Shown here one piece after another: positions 6,770 through 11,877 of a DNA stretch of 11,877 bases. The notes below the pieces were generated by a model. That model worked only from the letters and a program-made list of their open reading frames with translations. It was not told the origin of the DNA and made no database searches. This DNA comes from an uncultured Alistipes sp. (lineage in GTDB: Bacteria; Bacteroidota; Bacteroidia; Bacteroidales; Rikenellaceae): NCBI GenBank assembly GCA_958449275.1, contig CAUDHE010000072.1, positions 1-11,877 on the forward strand, given 5' to 3'. Numbering within the stretch: the stretch's first letter is position 1; each line of letters opens with the position of its first letter. The translations under genes were made by a program, and so were the position numbers.

Positions 6770-6788
6770 GCATGCGGCGAACGCATGC
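6770..6788. repeat. Second palindrome between fusion and debranching genes
   Basis: GCATGCG (6770-6776) and CGCATGC (6782-6788) form a perfect 7-bp stem around GCGAA. The remaining 349-bp gap (6657-7005) holds no credible gene. It has a T8 run at 6925-6932 preceded by only weak pairing (a possible poor terminator), then the next promoter. Confidence 0.5.
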
Positions 6789-6965
6789 GCGACACTCATT
6801 TTACCGTTACATTCTCTCCGTGGGACCGAAACGCGGCGCGGCGGGCGGGTGCGGAAAGCGGATACGAATACGCGGCATAAAGTCCCGACCCGTAATTTAT
6901 TCGGGCCGACGAATGTGTCCGAGCATTTTTTTTCGATAAAAGTGTCGCGCATGCGATATTTTTAC

Positions 6966-6973
6966 TAACTTTG
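6966..6973 (+). promoter_or_regulatory. -7 box upstream of the debranching enzyme
   Basis: TAACTTTG is an exact TAnnTTTG match 32 nt before the start codon, implying a leader of about 25 nt that is A/T-rich. The -33 position (around 6943-6945) reads GTG rather than TTG, so that half is weak. It suggests the debranching-GT4-GH57 genes can be transcribed separately from the fusion gene. Confidence 0.6.
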
Positions 6974-7005
6974 AAGTAAACAGATAATTTTTCAAAAACT
7001 TAAAT

Positions 7006-9000
7006 ATGTCGGCACTAACATTTGACAAGAGCGAGTTAGGCAATCTGGAATACTCCCTGCAACGGGAGATGCTGGCTACCGACCGTAAGGGCGGTTACAT
7101 GAGCACCACCATCGTGTGTTGCAATACCCGCAAGTACCACGGCCTGATGGTCGCTCCGATCGACGAGAGCGACGAGGCGTATGTGCTGTTGTCGTCGCTC
7201 GACGAGACGATCATCCAGCACGACCAGTCGTTCAATCTCGCGTTGCATCGCTATCGCGGGGTTTACGAGCCGCGAGGACACAAATACATTACCGATTTCG
7301 AGTATACGCCCACTCCGACGATCACCTATCGCGTGGGCGGCGTGATCCTGCGCAAAGAGCTGCTGTGGATCCACAAGCGCACGCAGCTCATGATCCGTTA
7401 TACGCTGGTCGACGCCCATTCCGACACCACGTTGCGTCTGCGTCCGTTCTTCGCGTTCCGCAACAAACACTCGCTGTCGAAAGCCAACATGGAGGCCAAC
7501 GGCCGATCGTATCCCGTCAACGGAGGGGTGAAGTGCAAGCTCTACGAGGGGTATCCGTGGCTTTACCTTCAGACCAACAAGGACGACGCCGAATTCGTGG
7601 CGGCGCCCGACTGGTACTACGACTTCGAATATCCCGAGGAGATCAAGCGCGGATACGACGGTTACGAGGATCTGCTTACGACGGGCTACTTCGAAATGCC
7701 CATCCGCAAGGGCGAGAGCGTAATATTCTCGGCCGCGACGGACGAAATGGCTACGGGCGAGACCATCTCGCAGATATACGAGGCGTCGATAGCGCGCCGC
7801 ACCCACAAGATCGACTTCCTGAGCTGTCTGCGTCACTCGGCACGCCAGTTCATCGTTCGACGCGCCGGCGGCCGCACCGAAATGGTGGCGGGGTATCCGT
7901 GGTACGGCACCGTGGGGCGCGACACGTTCATATCGCTTCCGGGCATAGTGCTGGAGCAGGACTGCAAGGAGGATTGCATGGATGTGCTCGACACTATGGT
8001 CGCAGGCATGCGCGACGGCGATTTCGCCGGCTCGGCATCGGCCCGTGCGGCGGCCGACGCTCCGCTGTGGTTCTTCTGGACGTTGCAGAATCTGGAGCCG
8101 CATATCGGCGCCAAGGAGTTGTGGAAGCGTTACGGCGAGGCCATGAAGTCGATTCTGGAGGCCTACCGTCGCGGTTTCGACGGACGCGTGGCGTTGCACG
8201 ACAACGGTCTGGTGTGGGCCGCTGCCGAAGGCGAGGCGCTCACATGGATGAATACCAAGGTGGACGGCCGTCCCGTCGCTCAGCGGGCGGGTTATGCCGT
8301 GGAGATCGAAGCGCTGTGGTATAACGCCGTGAGTTACACGCTCGCGCTGGCGCGCAAGATGAAAGACAAGGAGTTCGCGGAGCGCTGGGCGGACATGCCC
8401 GAACGCACCAAGGCGTCGTTCAAGTCGAAATTCATGCTCGACGAGGGTTATCCCGCCGACTTCGTGAACGATTATGAGGTCAATACTTTCCGTCGTTCGA
8501 ATATGCTCGTGGCATGTGCATTGGACTATACCATGCTCTGCGAGGAGCAGATCATGAATGTTCTGAATGTGGTGCGGCAGCATCTGCTTACGCGTCGCGG
8601 CATACGTTCGCTCTCGCCGCGCAATCCCTTCTACGAGCCGTCGTATGCCGAGGATCAGCGTTCGCAGGATTTGGCCTGCCACAACGGTTCGACATGGATC
8701 TGGCCTCTGATGTTATACGTAAAGACATGCTTCGGCATTGCGGGCGAGCGATTCCTCCCCGAGGCAGAGGAGTTGCTGGCGGGCTTCGACGACGAGATAC
8801 AGACGGCCTGTATCGGCTCGGTGAGCGAGTGTTTCGAGGGCGATCCTCCGTTCCGTGCGCGCGGCTGCCTGTCGCAAGCCACCAGCGTGGGCGGCCTGCT
8901 GTATATCGAAGCCCTCACGCAGGAGTGGCGCAAAAAGAGCGGAAAAGGCGCCAAGTCGACGAAAACGGCAGGGAAAACCGTGCGGAAAAAGAGCCGGTAA
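7006..9000 (+). CDS. Glycogen debranching enzyme (amylo-alpha-1,6-glucosidase, GH133-type)
   Basis: A 664-aa protein of the archaeal/bacterial glycogen debranching type. The N-terminal sugar-binding-like domain covers roughly residues 15-240, with TDRKGGYMSTTI and NTRKYHGLMVAP near its start. A C-terminal (alpha/alpha)6-barrel-type domain covers about 270-640. Family marks are YPWYGTVGRDTFISLPG (GRDTF at 304-308), DAPLWFFW, KVDGRPVAQRAG and EIEALWYNAV (433-442). By family knowledge it hydrolyses alpha-1,6-linked glucose at limit-dextrin branch points left by phosphorylase, so it complements the gene before it. There is no signal peptide, so it should be cytoplasmic. The last 20 or so residues are a Lys/Ser/Thr-rich basic tail, outside the enzyme fold. 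ATG 7006 is the only start that keeps the conserved N-terminus, and it follows a canonical -7 box. It probably heads a transcript with the next two genes. Confidence 0.92.
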   Translation: MSALTFDKSELGNLEYSLQREMLATDRKGGYMSTTIVCCNTRKYHGLMVAPIDESDEAYVLLSSLDETIIQHDQSFNLALHRYRGVYEPRGHKYITDFEYTPTPTITYRVGGVILRKELLWIHKRTQLMIRYTLVDAHSDTTLRLRPFFAFRNKHSLSKANMEANGRSYPVNGGVKCKLYEGYPWLYLQTNKDDAEFVAAPDWYYDFEYPEEIKRGYDGYEDLLTTGYFEMPIRKGESVIFSAATDEMATGETISQIYEASIARRTHKIDFLSCLRHSARQFIVRRAGGRTEMVAGYPWYGTVGRDTFISLPGIVLEQDCKEDCMDVLDTMVAGMRDGDFAGSASARAAADAPLWFFWTLQNLEPHIGAKELWKRYGEAMKSILEAYRRGFDGRVALHDNGLVWAAAEGEALTWMNTKVDGRPVAQRAGYAVEIEALWYNAVSYTLALARKMKDKEFAERWADMPERTKASFKSKFMLDEGYPADFVNDYEVNTFRRSNMLVACALDYTMLCEEQIMNVLNVVRQHLLTRRGIRSLSPRNPFYEPSYAEDQRSQDLACHNGSTWIWPLMLYVKTCFGIAGERFLPEAEELLAGFDDEIQTACIGSVSECFEGDPPFRARGCLSQATSVGGLLYIEALTQEWRKKSGKGAKSTKTAGKTVRKKSR

Positions 9001-9048
9001 GAGTGTTTCGGACCGTGAAACGTAAATAATGAATGTGATCGTATGCCT

Positions 9049-9137
9049 CGATGTATCTAATTTCGGAGCTGAGCGGCCGAGTCAGGGCCCGCGGCGCGCC
9101 GCCGCAAACGCAGACCTTCGGATTAGCCGATACATTG
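9049..9137 (+). other. Intercistronic long stem-loop ahead of the GT4 gene
   Basis: In the plus-strand RNA, 9049-9057 pairs with 9129-9137 (9 bp), 9058-9061 with 9122-9125 (4 bp) and 9064-9068 with 9116-9120 (5 bp). It encloses a GC-rich apex that contains the 12-bp palindrome GCGGCGCGCCGC (9091-9102). Pair 9050/9136 and one pair of the inner helix are G-U only in the plus strand, consistent with an mRNA element. It fills most of the 171-nt gap between the debranching and GT4 genes. I see no clear TAnnTTTG promoter in that gap. Possible roles are RNA processing or stability, or partial attenuation. Confidence 0.55.
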
Positions 9138-9171
9138 GTGTATCACGATTACTTAACAAAATAAGAACATA

Positions 9172-10485
9172 ATGAGAGTATTAATGTTTGGCTGGGAGTT
9201 CCCGCCCCATATAGCAGGAGGTTTGGGCACGGCGTGTTACGGCATGACGCGAGGATTGGCGCGTAACGACGTGGAGGTGATCTTCGTGATGCCCCGAGCC
9301 TCGGGCGACGAGGACGAGCGCTTCGTGAAGGTGGTGAACGCCAGCGACGTCGAGGCCACCTATTGCGATTCGACCGTCGCGGGCGCCGACGATATAATGA
9401 AGAAAATTTCGTTCATCCACATCGATTCGAACATGGTCCCCTACATATCGCCCGAGGAGTTCGCCACCTACCGCGAGGAGTACGAGCGCACGGGGCGCAA
9501 ACTGTGGGAGCGCGAGGGCGATTGTTGGACGCAGCGATATACGTTTTCGGGAAAATACGGTGCCAATCTGTTGGAGGAGGTCGCGCGCTACGCCGTGGTG
9601 GCCGCTCAGGTGGCCAAGAATCTCGAGGGTCAGTTCGACGTGATACATGCCCACGACTGGCTGACCTACTTCGCGGGCATCGCCGCCAAGCGAGTGTCGG
9701 GCAAGCCGTTGGTGGTGCACATGCACGCCACCGAGTACGATCGCTCGGGCGAGAACATCAACCGTCAGACCTACTCCATCGAACGCGCGGGAATGGCTGC
9801 GGCCGACAGAGTGATAGCGGTGTCGAACCTCACGCGCAACATAGTTATAGAGAAGTACGGCATTCCTGCCGACAAAGTGGTGACGGTGCACAATGCCGTG
9901 CGTTTCGCCGAGAAGGACAACGAGATCCCCGAGCGTGGCGTCGACGACAAGATCGTGACGTTCCTGGGGCGCATAACCTACCAGAAGGGGCCCGATTATT
10001 TCGTCGAGGCCGCGGCCAAGGTGCTCAAGCGTGTGCCGAACGTGCGCTTCGTCATGGCGGGTTCGGGCGACATGATGAATCATGTGATACGCCGCGTGGC
10101 GCGTCTGGGCATCGCCGACCGATTCCATTTCACGGGATTCCTGCGCGGCGAGGACGTGCACCGCATGTTCCAGCTCTCGGACGTCTACATTATGCCGTCG
10201 GTGTCGGAGCCGTTCGGAATCTCGCCGCTGGAGGCCATGCGGTCTAACGTGCCCGTAATCATATCGAAGCAGAGCGGCGTGGCCGAGGTGCTGGATTACG
10301 CCGTGAAGGTCGACTACTGGGATGTGGACGCCATGGCCGATGCCATATACGGTTTCGTGAAGTATCCCGCCCTGTCGAAGATGTTCGCCGAAAAGGGACT
10401 GGAGGAGGTGACGGGCCTGAAATGGAACAACGCCGCCGCCAAGATCAAGAGCGTCTACGAGGAGGCGATAAATGAGTGCAAATAA
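9172..10485 (+). CDS. GT4 (GT-B fold) glycosyltransferase, likely glucan synthase-like
   Basis: A 437-aa retaining GT-B glycosyltransferase. The N-terminal half opens MRVLMFGWEFPPHIAGGLG, where the GGLG loop (16-19) is the usual nucleotide-sugar/acceptor loop of GT4/GT5 enzymes, and carries HAHDW (159-163). The C-terminal GT1-type domain has FLGRITYQKGPDYFVEA and the EX7E signature in SEPFGISPLE (E346 and E354). Glycogen and starch synthases (GT5) share the first motifs, but the sequence looks closer to GT4. Operon context (debranching enzyme before, GH57 after) points to alpha-glucan chain elongation or glucosyl transfer; the actual donor and acceptor cannot be read from sequence. No signal peptide or membrane segment is visible. 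Start ATG 9172 is preceded by an A-rich leader, as is usual in the phylum. The stop overlaps the leader of the next gene region, with a 17-nt gap. Confidence 0.88.
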   Translation: MRVLMFGWEFPPHIAGGLGTACYGMTRGLARNDVEVIFVMPRASGDEDERFVKVVNASDVEATYCDSTVAGADDIMKKISFIHIDSNMVPYISPEEFATYREEYERTGRKLWEREGDCWTQRYTFSGKYGANLLEEVARYAVVAAQVAKNLEGQFDVIHAHDWLTYFAGIAAKRVSGKPLVVHMHATEYDRSGENINRQTYSIERAGMAAADRVIAVSNLTRNIVIEKYGIPADKVVTVHNAVRFAEKDNEIPERGVDDKIVTFLGRITYQKGPDYFVEAAAKVLKRVPNVRFVMAGSGDMMNHVIRRVARLGIADRFHFTGFLRGEDVHRMFQLSDVYIMPSVSEPFGISPLEAMRSNVPVIISKQSGVAEVLDYAVKVDYWDVDAMADAIYGFVKYPALSKMFAEKGLEEVTGLKWNNAAAKIKSVYEEAINECK

Positions 10486-10502
10486 TAAACAATGAATACC
10501 AT

Positions 10503-11726
10503 ATGAAAACCGTTTGCTTATACTTCCAAGTGCATCAGCCGTGGCGTTTGAAAGTTTATCGATTCTTCAACATCGGCAAGGATCATAACTATCTGGACGA
10601 TTTCACCAATCGCTCGATCATGCAGAAGGTGGCCCGCCAGTGTTATCTGCCGATGAACGCACTGTTGCTGAAGCTCATCAAGGAGAACAAAGGGGCGTTT
10701 CGCTGCTCGTTCTCGATAACGGGCTCGGCGGTGGAGCAGTTCCGTGCGTATGCTCCCGAGGTACTCGACTCGTTCCGGGCGCTGGCCGACACGGGATGCG
10801 TGGAGTTTTTGGCCGAGACCTACTCGCACTCGCTGGCCGCGCTGTCGTCGAAAGAGGATTTCGTGGAGCAGGTGAAGCTCCACACGGCCATGATAAAGAA
10901 AGAGTTCGGCAAAAAGCCCGCGGCGTTCCGCAACACCGAGCTTATCTATTCCGACCAAATCGGCGCAATGGTGTCGGAGCTGGGATTCAAGACCATACTG
11001 GCCGAAGGCGCCAAGCATGTGCTGGGCTGGAAATCGCCCGACTACATCTACACCAATGCCATCGACAATCGTCTGCGCGTGCTGCTGCGCAACTATAAGC
11101 TCTCGGACGACATAGCTTTCCGCTTCTCTAACAAGGGTTGGGACCAATATCCCCTCACGGCCGACAAATTCGCCGAGTGGATAGCGGGCGAGACCGGCGA
11201 GGTGGTCAATCTTTTTATGGACTACGAGACTTTCGGCGAGCATCAGAAGGCCGATACGGGCATATTCGATTTCGTGAAGGCTCTGCCCGAGGCTGTCTTG
11301 CGACATGGCGAATTGCAGTTCTCGACGGTGAGCGAGGCCGCCAAGGCCTACCAGCCCGTCGGCGTACTCCACTGCCCGCACGTAATGTCGTGGGCCGACG
11401 AGGAGCGCGACGTGACGGCATGGCTGGGCAACGAGTTGCAGAACGAAGCTTTTTCGAAACTCTATGCTTTGAAAGACAAGGTCAAAGCGCTGAAGAACGC
11501 CGATTTTTCATACGTGTGGAACTTCATGCAGACCTCGGATCATTTCTATTACATGGCTACCAAATGGTTGTCGGACGGCGACGTGCACTCCTATTTCAAC
11601 CCTTACGGTTCGTCTTACGAGGCGTTTATCAACTACATGAATGTGTTGTCGGATTTCGAGATCGAGATCGACAAGGCTCTGGCGGCCAAAAAGGGTTGGC
11701 GCAAGAGAGAGACCGTTTCGGCGTAA
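10503..11726 (+). CDS. GH57 alpha-amylase-type glycoside hydrolase
   Basis: A 407-aa family GH57 protein. The five family motifs can be traced: FQVHQPWRLK (motif 1), SFSITGSAVEQF (motif 2), AFRNTELIYS with the nucleophile-position E146 (motif 3), NLFMDYETFGEH with the catalytic-position D240 (motif 4) and FMQTSDHFYYM (motif 5). By family knowledge it acts on alpha-1,4-glucans (alpha-amylase or 4-alpha-glucanotransferase). The length is below that of GH57 branching enzymes, which carry an extra C-terminal domain, so alpha-amylase or transferase activity is favoured. It is cytoplasmic, with no signal peptide. I chose ATG 10503 over an in-frame GTG at 10476, because the latter overlaps the GT4 gene and adds a non-conserved Asn-rich stub. 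The 17-nt spacing indicates cotranscription with GT4. The C-terminus ends in basic residues. Confidence 0.92.
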   Translation: MKTVCLYFQVHQPWRLKVYRFFNIGKDHNYLDDFTNRSIMQKVARQCYLPMNALLLKLIKENKGAFRCSFSITGSAVEQFRAYAPEVLDSFRALADTGCVEFLAETYSHSLAALSSKEDFVEQVKLHTAMIKKEFGKKPAAFRNTELIYSDQIGAMVSELGFKTILAEGAKHVLGWKSPDYIYTNAIDNRLRVLLRNYKLSDDIAFRFSNKGWDQYPLTADKFAEWIAGETGEVVNLFMDYETFGEHQKADTGIFDFVKALPEAVLRHGELQFSTVSEAAKAYQPVGVLHCPHVMSWADEERDVTAWLGNELQNEAFSKLYALKDKVKALKNADFSYVWNFMQTSDHFYYMATKWLSDGDVHSYFNPYGSSYEAFINYMNVLSDFEIEIDKALAAKKGWRKRETVSA

Positions 11727-11749
11727 ACGGCAGTCCGCATTCCAATCAT

Positions 11750-11782
11750 ACGGCCGCACCCTCGTTAAGAGGATGCGGCCGT
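11750..11782. terminator. Likely bidirectional terminator palindrome
   Basis: ACGGCCGCA (11750-11758) pairs with TGCGGCCGT (11774-11782), and CCTC (11760-11763) with GAGG (11769-11772) around a GTTAA loop. It sits 23 bp after the GH57 stop, between that gene and an apparent convergent gene. No long T-run follows on either side, so efficiency is uncertain. Confidence 0.6.
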
Positions 11783-11813
11783 GTCGCGTATATCGACGGA
11801 CCGAAAAACCTCG

Positions 11814-11877
11814 TCAATTTCCGCTTTGCGCCTCTTCGAGCTCTCGGGTCATTCTCATCATGTCGGCCATTGCCGAC
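11814..11877 (-). CDS. Possible C-terminus of a convergent minus-strand gene (partial)
   Basis: Reading from the window edge on the minus strand, one frame gives SAMADMMRMTRELEEAQSGN and then TGA (11816-11814). The composition is that of an amphipathic charged helix at a protein C-terminus, and the stop falls before the palindrome at 11750-11782, as expected for convergent genes. Only 21 codons are visible. Another minus-strand frame is also open here, so the call is tentative and no family can be named. Confidence 0.4.
   Translation of the reverse strand, partial: SAMADMMRMTRELEEAQSGN

Noticed and set aside
2298..6773. A 1491-codon open frame antisense to the fusion gene, longer than the gene itself
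   Set aside because: Its product is rich in His, Arg, Val and Leu with no recognisable domain. It arises because the sense gene, with strong G/C third-position bias, rarely uses codons whose complements are stops. The sense strand carries all family motifs.
6680..6952. Small open frames on both strands in the gap after the fusion gene
   Set aside because: Arg/Pro/Cys-rich translations spanning palindromes, with no leader or family resemblance.
7036..8682. 548-codon antisense frame within the debranching gene, and similar antisense frames at 1063-1920, 9181-10161 and 10518-11381
   Set aside because: Same codon-bias shadow effect; no domains and no promoters or leaders suited to them.
10476..10502. 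GTG start for the GH57 gene
   Set aside because: It overlaps the GT4 coding end and adds nine non-conserved residues. The ATG at 10503 immediately precedes the conserved GH57 start.

Overview
The window comes from a Bacteroidales chromosome of fairly high G+C, most like Alistipes/Rikenellaceae (the order is well supported, the genus is my inference). The evidence is five matches to the Bacteroidota -7 promoter element TAnnTTTG, the absence of strong Shine-Dalgarno sequences, and a eukaryote-like family GT3 glycogen synthase fused to an alpha-glucan phosphorylase.

Layout. Positions 1-1040 hold no credible protein gene. This stretch contains two tandem minus-strand candidate structured RNAs: about 601->367, a 189-nt rod of six nested helices, and about 271->39, a branched rod that ends in a classic intrinsic terminator. 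Each has a TAnnTTTG promoter. They are followed by a dense array of about eight short palindromes (675-975). Then comes hemW (1126-2238, +) with its own promoter. From 2409 to 11726 lies an alpha-glucan (glycogen) metabolism cluster, all on the plus strand: a 1415-aa GT3 synthase-GT35 phosphorylase fusion, a GH133-type debranching enzyme, a GT4 glycosyltransferase and a GH57 alpha-amylase-type hydrolase. A palindrome at 11750-11782 separates the cluster from the apparent 3' end of a convergent minus-strand gene that runs off the window.

How the genes fit together. The fusion carries both chain elongation from a nucleotide-sugar and phosphorolysis to glucose-1-phosphate on one polypeptide. The GH133 enzyme removes alpha-1,6 branches. 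The GT4 and GH57 proteins, 17 nt apart and surely cotranscribed, would build or trim alpha-glucan chains. No branching enzyme (GH13 GlgB) or ADP-glucose pyrophosphorylase (GlgC) is present in the window.

The least explained material is the pair of minus-strand structured RNAs. Both have G-U pairs that work only in the minus-strand transcript, which supports the strand call. I do not recognise either as tmRNA, RNase P RNA or SRP RNA. A 6S-type or lineage-specific Bacteroidales RNA is the leading hypothesis, and this is inference.
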